NCBI RefSeq assembly: GCF_030009775.1
Contig: NZ_JASCTH010000013.1
Coordinates: 214,150-278,149 of the forward strand
Origin: Actinoplanes sandaracinus
GTDB lineage: Bacteria; Actinomycetota; Actinomycetes; Mycobacteriales; Micromonosporaceae
Direction of reading: 5' to 3'
DNA length: 64,000 nucleotides
Under the pieces are notes generated by a model. The model was not told the DNA's origin. It saw nothing but the letters and a program-made list of their open reading frames with translations, and did no database searches. The position numbers and the translations under genes are program-made. The stretch's first letter is position 1. Each line of letters opens with the position of its first letter. Of this stretch, positions 36,463 through 43,339 are shown piece after piece.

Positions 36463-36849
36463 ATGACGAACGAGAACCTCACCTTCGCCGCCCCGATCGC
36501 CGCCGCTGTCTCCGCCGCCCGTCCGGCCGGCGCCTACCTCGACGACATGATGGCCCGGGTGGGAGTCGACGGCCTCGCCGCCGCGTTCGCCGAGCCGGCT
36601 CTGCTGGCCCGGATCGACCAGCACGCCGCGGCGATCCGTGAGGCGCTGCGCGGCGCCGGCCGGTTCGCCGACGCCGAGGGCCTGGCGGCGTACGCGCGGT
36701 CGATCGCGGCCGGGGCCGTCCGGGCCGGCCGGCCGCTGCCGGAGCCCGGGTTCGCGCCGATGACGCCCGCCGAGTGGCTGGCCGCCGGATTCCCGCTGCT
36801 GCGCCTGGTCGCGGTCTGCCAGATCGCCGAGTCGGAGGGCCTGCTCTGA
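36463..36849 (+). CDS. DUF6401-like small helical protein
   Basis: A 128-residue, all-helical, Ala-rich soluble protein. The order GLAAAFAEPALLARIDQHAA, a central AYAR helix, a PxxMTPAEW segment and a terminal FPLLRLVAVCQIA resembles the actinobacterial DUF6401 family as I remember it. The DUF6401 link is from pattern memory and should be tested by profile search. The start lacks a clear Shine-Dalgarno sequence (AGG 9 nt upstream). Function unknown. Confidence 0.65.
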   Translation: MTNENLTFAAPIAAAVSAARPAGAYLDDMMARVGVDGLAAAFAEPALLARIDQHAAAIREALRGAGRFADAEGLAAYARSIAAGAVRAGRPLPEPGFAPMTPAEWLAAGFPLLRLVAVCQIAESEGLL

Positions 36850-36912
36850 GGGGTCTCTTTCGTCACGGACCCTCGAACGATCTACATTTTGCGGCTGTTT
36901 CTCCCCCAAAAC

Positions 36913-36924
36913 GCCCTTTAGGGC
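36913..36924. promoter_or_regulatory. GCCCT-TT-AGGGC palindrome before the LamG-like gene
   Basis: A 12-bp near-perfect palindrome ends 11 bp upstream of the ATG at 36936, where a ribosome binding site would lie. It may be an operator or a small translational hairpin. Confidence 0.25.
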
Positions 36925-36935
36925 ATCTTCTTCTC

Positions 36936-37694
36936 ATGAGGATCTCCAGGCTCTCAGCCCTGACCGTACTGATCACCCTGCCCCTGCTCGGCGCCCCCGC
37001 GACCGCGGCCATTCCCGTCGTCGCCCCCACCGCCGTCGAGCCCACCGGCCCGGCCCTGGTCGCCCGCTACAACTTCGACGGCGGCGCGACCGCCGGCAAG
37101 ATCTCCGAACTCTCCGGGCGCGGCGCCGCCCTCACCGTCCGCGGCAGCGCCAACGGCCAGATCGCGTTCACCACCGAAGGCGCCGGCCGCTTCGCCTCCT
37201 TCCCCGGAATCTGCGCGGCCACCGCGACCACCTGCGCCAAAGCGCTCCTGGAAGCACCCGACGACGTCGACCTCGACCCCGGCCTCCGCAACTTCAAGTG
37301 GGCGGCGAGCGTACGGATCAACCGAACCCAGCTCAGCGGCAACGCCAACGTCATGCAGAAGGGCGTCGCCAACACCGGTAGCCAGTGGAAGATGCAGATC
37401 GGCGGCCGGACCGGCCGTGCCCAGTGCGTGCTCGTCGCCCGCGGCACCGGCCAGACCTTCTCGGTCCTGTCCGCGAAGCCCGTCGCCGACGGCGGCTGGC
37501 ACCGCATCGTCTGCGAGCGCACCGGCACCACCCTCGCCCTGTCCGTCGACGGCGTGCCCGGCGCCCGGACCACCCTGCCGGCCACCGCCGCGGTCGACAA
37601 CGCCATGCCGCTGCGCATCGGCGGGCCCAACCTGGCGAAGGACGGCGACATGTACCACGGGCAGCTCGACGACATCTACGCCCAGCTCGGCTGA
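36936..37694 (+). CDS. Secreted LamG-like jellyroll protein
   Basis: A 252-residue exported protein: signal peptide 1-25, then a single concanavalin/LamG-type fold. Typical features are the opening ALVARYNFDGGATAGKISEL, a middle strand FKWAASVRI, the GGWHRIVCERTG turn, LALSVDG, and a closing MYHGQLDDIYAQL. Four cysteines probably make two disulfides. Such proteins bind carbohydrate or wall polymers, but no catalytic residues are visible. It is followed by a strong terminator and stands alone. Confidence 0.8.
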   Translation: MRISRLSALTVLITLPLLGAPATAAIPVVAPTAVEPTGPALVARYNFDGGATAGKISELSGRGAALTVRGSANGQIAFTTEGAGRFASFPGICAATATTCAKALLEAPDDVDLDPGLRNFKWAASVRINRTQLSGNANVMQKGVANTGSQWKMQIGGRTGRAQCVLVARGTGQTFSVLSAKPVADGGWHRIVCERTGTTLALSVDGVPGARTTLPATAAVDNAMPLRIGGPNLAKDGDMYHGQLDDIYAQLG

Positions 37695-37711
37695 CCAGAG
37701 CACGACGGACC

Positions 37712-37739
37712 TGCCCGGCACCGTTCCCGGTGCCGGGCA
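37712..37739. terminator. Perfect 12-bp hairpin terminator
   Basis: Arms 37712-37723 and 37728-37739 are exact reverse complements around a TTCC loop, 17 nt after the LamG-like gene. Confidence 0.75.
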
Positions 37740-37845
37740 TCCCTGTCTGCGGCGGTAACGGCCGCGTCCCTGCCGGCCGGGTGATGGGCACGTGCAGGCG
37801 ATCCCGGTGACGGATCAGCTTCCGCGGAACGCTGCCGGGCAGGGC

Positions 37846-38088
37846 CTAGCTGCGGCGGAACGCGTAGGAGCGACCGCCGCCGGCTTTGCCCGCCCGGCCC
37901 GCATGATCGCGGCCGGAACGCTCGCGGGCCGCCTGCCGGGAATCCCGGGCACCGTGGTGCGCGGCGGCCTGGTCTGTCTGCCGGCCGCCGGACTCACCGG
38001 GTTCGTCGGCCTGGCGCAGGGCGGCGGCGAGTTCCCGCTGGGCGATCTCGTCGAGGTTCAGGTGCACAGAGAACGGTTTGGCAGGCAT
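37846..38088 (-). CDS. Small hydrophilic protein (80 aa), unknown function
   Basis: An ATG at 38088 with an excellent AAGGAGG 7 nt upstream opens an 80-residue, strongly basic and hydrophilic protein. It starts with KPFSVHLNLDEIAQRELAAA, continues with an Arg/Gln/His/Gly-rich middle, and ends GRSYAFRRS. Codon third positions are G/C-rich as in other genes here. The basic tail suggests nucleic-acid binding, but no family is recognised. There is no operon partner. Confidence 0.7.
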   Translation of the reverse strand: MPAKPFSVHLNLDEIAQRELAAALRQADEPGESGGRQTDQAAAHHGARDSRQAARERSGRDHAGRAGKAGGGRSYAFRRS

Positions 38089-38930
38089 ATGGCGACCTCC
38101 TTGCGGCTCCACAGGGGAGCTGGGAACGAACGGGCGCGCCGAGCACGGAACGCGCGGAACCGAGCCGCGTCACGGACCAGTCCACCGGCGGGACGCCGTC
38201 CGCGGGCGTGCCCGGGGGCGGAGTCCGTGGCCGGGCCGTCCTAGGTGGATGCCCGTGGCGGTCCTGCCTCAGAACGGATGTCCGTGGCCCTTGCCTGGAC
38301 GGGATCAGCGAACGCGGCGGTGACGGCCGGGCGACGGGAACTCGACTCGCGGAGAGTGGACGAACCGACTCGGCGAGTGGGAGGTGCCGTGAGCGCGACC
38401 GAAAGCCCTGACAGGCATGAGAACCCTGCCCGGACGTGCCGGAATCCTCAACGGGAGAGCGAGACTGCCCGCTCTCGCCGGGACCGGCGTGCGGAAGATA
38501 GCGCGGCCTGCGAATCCGCACCGGGTCGGCGCGGCGGGCAGGCGGCGGGTCGCTAAGGCATCACAGCATGCGGCCCAGGCTAATGCGGGCCGCGCACCCC
38601 TGCCACCCCTTTATCGGTACGGCCTGAGTCGCCCGCGATCGTCAGCGGTCGTACCGGATTCGCGGCGTGCCGCTGGTGGCGGGTGAGCGCGACACGTGGG
38701 GCCGCGGCGGCGGTGTGCGGAGCCCGGCGCCGCGCATCGGTGCGGCGGCAGGGGGAGTGCGGCACCACCAGGTCAGCCCGGCGGTCACGTTGCGGCCGGG
38801 ACCACCGCGGGCATCGCGGTGGGAGCCCGGGGACACCACCGGTGCGGTGGGGGGCGGGCGCACCCGTACCGGAGAAGGGGTTTCGCCATCAGGGTGAGCG
38901 GCGCGCGGACGCCGGGCACCGCCGGTGTGA
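38089..38930. other. 842-bp region without a convincing gene
   Basis: Several open frames cross this stretch on both strands, but all are Arg/Pro/Ser-rich, overlap one another, lack ribosome binding sites and show no domain. Short local hairpins occur, as in any high-GC sequence. No tRNA, rRNA or known structured RNA was recognised. It is the longest gene-free stretch of the window. Confidence 0.5.
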
Positions 38931-39974
38931 TCAGGCGAGCGTGCCGAGGGCGTCGTCGAGCATGGCGGTGGCGGCCGGAAAGTCGATCAGCTGGTCGCGG
39001 ACCAGGCCCAGGCCGATGCGCAGGGCGATCGGGGGAACGCCGCGGGACCGCAGGACCGACGAGGTCCAGCCGACGAAGTCGGTGAAGATCTGCTGTTGGT
39101 GGACGTAGAGGGCGGCGGCCAGGAAGTCGGCGATGTGGCCCAGGTCTTCGGCGGTGGCCTCCAGCTGGGCCTCGTCGTAGTGGTGGGCGCCCGGATAGGC
39201 GGCGGGGAGGCGCTCCAGCGCGGTCGCGATGAGCTGCGGGCGGCTGCGGACCAGGTGGGTGTACTCCTCGTCGCCGAGGAAGAATTCGTCGTCGGGCATC
39301 GCGAGGTCGATGACGTGGCGCGGCGGCCAGTCGGTGGACAGCCGGGCGACGGCCTCCTCGCCGGTGGCGGCCCACGCCTGGGCGCCGAGGCGTTCGGCGT
39401 AGCGCCCGCCGGGGCCGAAGCCGCGCCCGCCGGCGATCACCGGGACGCCGGCGGCGCGGCAGGCGGTGATGGCGGCGTGGGCGCGGGGCAGGCGGGTCGG
39501 GATCATGCAACTCAGGGCGACCGCGTCGGGGCCGGTCTGGTGCAGGTGCGTGATCAGGTGCCGGCCGGGGACGCTGGCGCCCAGATAGTCGACCCGCCAG
39601 CCGTCGAGGCGCAGCAACTCGGCCAGCATGCGGGCCGGCAGACCGTGCCACTCGCCGTCGACGCAGGCCAGGGCGATGCGGCCGCGAGACGGCGCGGTGG
39701 TGGTGCGGACGGCCACCGCGGCGAGGGCGCGTTCGCCGACCGCGGTGGCGGCGTGCTCACGGGCGACCGACCACTCGTTCGCGGCCCACAGCTCGCCGAC
39801 GCGCCGCTGGGTGAGGGCGATCAGGTCGACGATGATCCGCTGGGCGGGGACGTCGTTGTCGAGCAGGGCGGCGACCAGCGCGGTGGCGCCCTGCTCGTCG
39901 CCGTCGCCGACCAGGCTCAGGTAGCGGTCGGCGACGTCCGGGCCGATCGGCGTGATGGTGGAGGCGGGTGCCAT
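38931..39974 (-). CDS. CarH/LitR-type B12-binding sensor protein without a DNA-binding domain
   Basis: A 347-residue protein. Residues about 10-90 form the four-helix cap of B12 photoreceptors with W63, then E73-H74 ten and eleven residues later (REHAATAV). Residues about 97-225 form the cobalamin-binding Rossmann fold with the E-x-H-x-x-P base-off motif (H110, GEWHGLP). The W...EH spacing matches the adenosylcobalamin-binding cap of Thermus CarH, as remembered. No MerR domain precedes it. The C-terminal ~120 residues are helical and unassigned. The start is the ATG at 39974 (or the GTG just before). It follows the SpoIIE phosphatase gene by 43 bp and is probably co-transcribed with it. Confidence 0.82.
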   Translation of the reverse strand: MAPASTITPIGPDVADRYLSLVGDGDEQGATALVAALLDNDVPAQRIIVDLIALTQRRVGELWAANEWSVAREHAATAVGERALAAVAVRTTTAPSRGRIALACVDGEWHGLPARMLAELLRLDGWRVDYLGASVPGRHLITHLHQTGPDAVALSCMIPTRLPRAHAAITACRAAGVPVIAGGRGFGPGGRYAERLGAQAWAATGEEAVARLSTDWPPRHVIDLAMPDDEFFLGDEEYTHLVRSRPQLIATALERLPAAYPGAHHYDEAQLEATAEDLGHIADFLAAALYVHQQQIFTDFVGWTSSVLRSRGVPPIALRIGLGLVRDQLIDFPAATAMLDDALGTLA

Positions 39975-40017
39975 CACGGCCGCCGCGGCGCCGAAGAGGC
40001 GGCGACGCCGCGGGCCG

Positions 40018-41688
40018 TCATGAGCGGTTCCGGGGGCGGCGGTCGCCGCGGCGGGCGGCGACGACGTAGGGCGACGGGGTGGGCGCGCCGCCACCGCGCA
40101 GGCTCAACGGGGTGCGGTCCGGCGCCCGCACCGCGAGCATCGCGATGTCGTCGGACTGGCCGCCGCGCACCCAGTCGGAGACGAGCTGGCGGATGCGCTC
40201 CAGAGCCGCCGCGCCGGGCATGCCGCCGCAGGTCGCGAGGGCCTGCCGCAGGCGAGCCTCGCCGTACTGTTCGGTGGCGGCCGGGCCGCCGCGCGCCTCG
40301 GTGAGCCCGTCGCTGTAGAGCAGGCACAGTTCACCGGGGGCGAGTTCGACGGTGGCGGGCCGCACCACCGTGTGCGGCAGGACGCCGATGAGGGTGCCGC
40401 TGGTCGGCACCTCCTCGACGGTGCCGTCGCTGCGCAGCACCAGCGGCGCCGGATGCCCGCCGGAGGCCAGCTCGATCCGGACCCGGCCGTGGTCGATGCG
40501 GTTCACCGAGCCGAGCACCATGGTCACGAAGCGGGGCGGGCGCCCGGACTGGAGCAGCGCCTCGTTGAGGACCTTGAGCATGGCTTCCGGGCCGGCCTCG
40601 ACCAGGCGCAGCGCCCGCAGCGTCTGGCGGATCTTGCCGGTCAGGACCGCGGCCTCGGGGCCGGTGCCGCAGACGTCGCCGAGGGCGATCACGGTGTCGG
40701 TGCTGGAGCCGGCGGGACCGAAGACGTCGTAGAAGTCGCCGCCGATCCGCACAGTGTCCCGGGCGGCCTGGTAGGAGCCGGCCAGCTCGAACCCGTCCGG
40801 CTCGGGCAGCTCGGGCGGCAGCAGGCCGGCCTGCAGGACCGCGGTGGTGTCGACCTGTTCGCGGTAGAGCACGGCGGCGGAGATCGCCGCGCCCGCGCGG
40901 GCCGCGAAGACCCGGGCGAGCACCTCGTCCTCGCGGGAGAACCCGCTGTCCGGACCGCGGCGAATCAGGATGAGCGCGCCGGCCGGCTCGGCGTTGCCGG
41001 GCAGCGGGACCACCAGCAGCGCGCCGACCGGGCCGAAGCCGGCCGGCACCAGCCACTCGGGCGCCTGAGACGGGTCGAGCCAGCGGCTCGGGATCGGGGG
41101 GAAACCGCCGAGCGCCTCGGCCAGACCGGGGACCTCGGCGAGTTTCGGCTCGCGCAGGGTGCCCTCCTCCACGGCCAGGCCGGGCAGCAGACGGGTCCAG
41201 GTGCTCTGCCGGCGGTGCGCCGGCAGGACCACCACGGCGGCGTCGGCGAGGTGCGCCGACGCCAGCTCCACGGTGGTCCGGACGCAGCGCCGCACGTGCA
41301 GCGAGGCGGAGAGCCGCCGCCCCGCCTCGGCCAGGAACGCCGTCCGGGAGCGCTCGACCTCGAGCGCGGCTGTCCGCTCCCGCTCGGCGGTGTGGTCCTG
41401 CAGGAACCAGGCGTAGTGGCCGTCGCCCAGATCGCGGCGCATGCCGTAGAGCTGCCGCCCCTCATGCTCGGCATGGAAGGAGTCGGCGCTCTCGGGCAGG
41501 GGCGTGCCGGCCTGCCGGCCGGGGTGCGCCCCGGGCATGAGACGCCGGGCCGCCGCGTTGGCCAGCACGACGACGTCGTCGGCCGTGGTGCACAGCAGCA
41601 TCGCCTCGGAAGCGGCCTCGAGGACGGCGTGGAGCAGGGCCGGAGCGGGAGCCGGCGCCGTGCCGATCGCCGGTGTGGATGCTGTCAT
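40018..41688 (-). CDS. PAS-GAF-SpoIIE (PPM) serine phosphatase, RsbU/RsbP-like
   Basis: A 556-residue cytosolic protein. An N-terminal PAS-like domain (about 15-105) leads through a coiled segment into a GAF domain (about 130-290) and a SpoIIE-type PPM phosphatase (about 320-535). Phosphatase motifs are RIGGDFYDVF, ALGDVCGTGPEAA, ASGGHPAPL and LLYSDGLTEAR, so the metal ligands are present. Enzymes of this type dephosphorylate STAS antagonists in partner-switching systems. The ATG at 41688 has GGGAGG 5 nt upstream. The next gene encodes a B12-binding sensor. Confidence 0.9.
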   Translation of the reverse strand: MTASTPAIGTAPAPAPALLHAVLEAASEAMLLCTTADDVVVLANAAARRLMPGAHPGRQAGTPLPESADSFHAEHEGRQLYGMRRDLGDGHYAWFLQDHTAERERTAALEVERSRTAFLAEAGRRLSASLHVRRCVRTTVELASAHLADAAVVVLPAHRRQSTWTRLLPGLAVEEGTLREPKLAEVPGLAEALGGFPPIPSRWLDPSQAPEWLVPAGFGPVGALLVVPLPGNAEPAGALILIRRGPDSGFSREDEVLARVFAARAGAAISAAVLYREQVDTTAVLQAGLLPPELPEPDGFELAGSYQAARDTVRIGGDFYDVFGPAGSSTDTVIALGDVCGTGPEAAVLTGKIRQTLRALRLVEAGPEAMLKVLNEALLQSGRPPRFVTMVLGSVNRIDHGRVRIELASGGHPAPLVLRSDGTVEEVPTSGTLIGVLPHTVVRPATVELAPGELCLLYSDGLTEARGGPAATEQYGEARLRQALATCGGMPGAAALERIRQLVSDWVRGGQSDDIAMLAVRAPDRTPLSLRGGGAPTPSPYVVAARRGDRRPRNRS

Positions 41689-41752
41689 CGCTGCCTCCCC
41701 TTCTCTCCCCGCTGAGCTCACAGGATCGACACCAGCCTACGTGGTCGCCCCG

Positions 41753-42526
41753 TCAGTCAGTCAGATCAACCACGATCGGGGCGTGGTCGGAGGGCCCTTT
41801 GCCCTTGCGGGCCTCGCGGTCCACATACGCGTCGGACACGCGGGCGGTCACGTCGGCGCCGGCGTAGACGAGGTCGATCCGCATGCCCTTGTTCTGGTGG
41901 AACATGCCCGCGCGGTAGTCCCAGTAGGTGAACGGGTGGTCGCCCTTGAGCGGGCGGGCCGGCACGTCGGCCAGCCCGATCTCGCGGATGGCGGCGAGCG
42001 CCTCCCGCTCGGGCGCGGTGACATGGGTGGAGGCGGCGAAGAGGGTGACGTCCCACACGTCGGCGTCGGTGGGCGCCACGTTGTAGTCGCCGGCCACCAC
42101 CAGCGGGCCGGCGGCGAGGTCGGGGACCAGGGCGTCGCGGAGGGCGGCCAGCCACCGTAACTTGTAGGTGTAGTGCGGGTCCTCCGGTGTGCGGCCGTTC
42201 GGCACGTAGACGGACATGAACCGGATGCCGCCGCAGCGGGCGCTGACCGCCCGTGCCTCCGGGTCGGGATAGCCGGGTTCGCCCGGGAAGCCGCGGCGCA
42301 CGTCGTCGAGACCGATCCGGGAGAGCACGGCCACACCGTTCCAGCGGCCCTGGCCGTACGCCGCGGTCTCATATCCCAGCTCGGCGACCTCCTTGGCCGG
42401 GAAGGCGTCCTCGGCGACCTTGGTCTCCTGCAGGCAGACGACGTCGGGCGCGGTGCCGTCGAGCCAGTCCAGCAGACGGGGCAGCCGGGCCTTGACCGAG
42501 TTGACGTTCCAGGTGGCGAAGCGCAT
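41753..42526 (-). CDS. xthA: Exodeoxyribonuclease III (AP endonuclease)
   Basis: A 257-residue EEP-superfamily nuclease of base-excision repair. Characteristic segments are ATWNVNSVKARL, VVCLQETK (metal-binding Glu), YVPNG, VVAGDYNVAPTD, and a C-terminal RIDLVYAG and SDHAPIVVDL with the catalytic His. The ATG at 42526 is two codons inside an open frame that also has a GTG start. It lies 9 bp downstream of a possible 24-codon membrane-peptide ORF on the same strand. Confidence 0.93.
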   Translation of the reverse strand: MRFATWNVNSVKARLPRLLDWLDGTAPDVVCLQETKVAEDAFPAKEVAELGYETAAYGQGRWNGVAVLSRIGLDDVRRGFPGEPGYPDPEARAVSARCGGIRFMSVYVPNGRTPEDPHYTYKLRWLAALRDALVPDLAAGPLVVAGDYNVAPTDADVWDVTLFAASTHVTAPEREALAAIREIGLADVPARPLKGDHPFTYWDYRAGMFHQNKGMRIDLVYAGADVTARVSDAYVDREARKGKGPSDHAPIVVDLTD

Positions 42527-42535
42527 ACGCACGTT

Positions 42536-42610
42536 CTACCTGGTCGCGGCGAGCAGCGCGGCGGCGAGGCCCACCGTGAGGGTCAGCAGGAGTGCGACGA
42601 GCCAGGTCAT
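42536..42610 (-). CDS. Possible 24-residue single-helix membrane peptide
   Basis: An ATG at 42610 preceded by AGGGGGG (3 nt spacing) opens 24 codons ending TAG at 42536. The product is one hydrophobic helix, MTWLVALLL then TLTVGLAAALLAATR. It lies directly upstream of xthA on the same strand. Small one-helix peptides are common but easily missed. The closeness of the ribosome binding site to the ATG and the absence of any homologue I recognise keep this tentative. Confidence 0.4.
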   Translation of the reverse strand: MTWLVALLLTLTVGLAAALLAATR

Positions 42611-42709
42611 GAGCCCCCCTTGCACGAGCTATCCGCGGCGAATAATGCCGGAGTTGCCCCCATCACGCCAGGGTCCCTGGAAGGTTTGTCATCGAGAGGG
42701 GGCGACGAC

Positions 42710-43333
42710 ATGCGTGTGGAGTTGATGCCGGAACTTCCGGCGGAGATGCTGGACGAGGCGTGGGACTTCTATTCGGACTGCTTCAACGACCTGCGGGTGC
42801 TCGCGGTCAACCGGCACCTGATGTACCGCAGCGAGTTCGACGCGGTGATGGCCGACCGGCGGATAGGCAAGTACGTGGCGCTGGACGACGACGGCGGGGT
42901 GGTCGGCATGGGCACGCTGACCAACGACCTGGAGGCGGTCCCGCTGATCTCGGCGGACTACTTCCAGTACCACTGGCCCGACCTGTACGAGCAGAAACGG
43001 CTCTACTACTGCCTCTTCGCGGGCTCCGCGCTCGGTCAGCGGGGGCGGGGTGTGTTCGTCGCCCTGCAACGGGCCATGTACGCCCCGATCGGTGAGGTCA
43101 AGGGCAACGTGTTCTTCGACATCTGTTCGTACAACGAGGAGCGGCACCAACTGCCCCGGATGATCGCGATGATCCTCAGCCGGGCCGCCGGCCGGACCCA
43201 GCCGACCCGGCTGGACGCCCAGTCGTTCTGGATGTACGAGTTCCCCCGGGACGACGCCCCGTACCGGCGGGAGGAGCGCCGTACCGGCTTCGCGCACCGG
43301 GGCAGCCTGCCGGAGCGCCGCGGACAGGCCTGA
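42710..43333 (+). CDS. GNAT-fold-like protein, unknown function
   Basis: A 207-residue soluble protein. The ATG has GAGAGGGGG 7 nt upstream. The central part resembles an acyltransferase: a YVALDDDGGVVGMGTLTND hairpin and a GQRGRGVFVAL loop similar to the acetyl-CoA pyrophosphate loop. It is rich in Tyr, Phe and Trp. No close family is recognised and the catalytic role is not proven. It is a single gene ending at a hairpin shared with the convergent GGDEF-EAL gene. Confidence 0.65.
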   Translation: MRVELMPELPAEMLDEAWDFYSDCFNDLRVLAVNRHLMYRSEFDAVMADRRIGKYVALDDDGGVVGMGTLTNDLEAVPLISADYFQYHWPDLYEQKRLYYCLFAGSALGQRGRGVFVALQRAMYAPIGEVKGNVFFDICSYNEERHQLPRMIAMILSRAAGRTQPTRLDAQSFWMYEFPRDDAPYRREERRTGFAHRGSLPERRGQA

Positions 43334-43339
43334 CGGACC

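Noticed and set aside
38113..38900. Several 60-175-codon open frames in the gene-free stretch
   Set aside because: They overlap in all frames, lack ribosome binding sites, and are Arg/Pro/Ser-rich with no recognisable domain.
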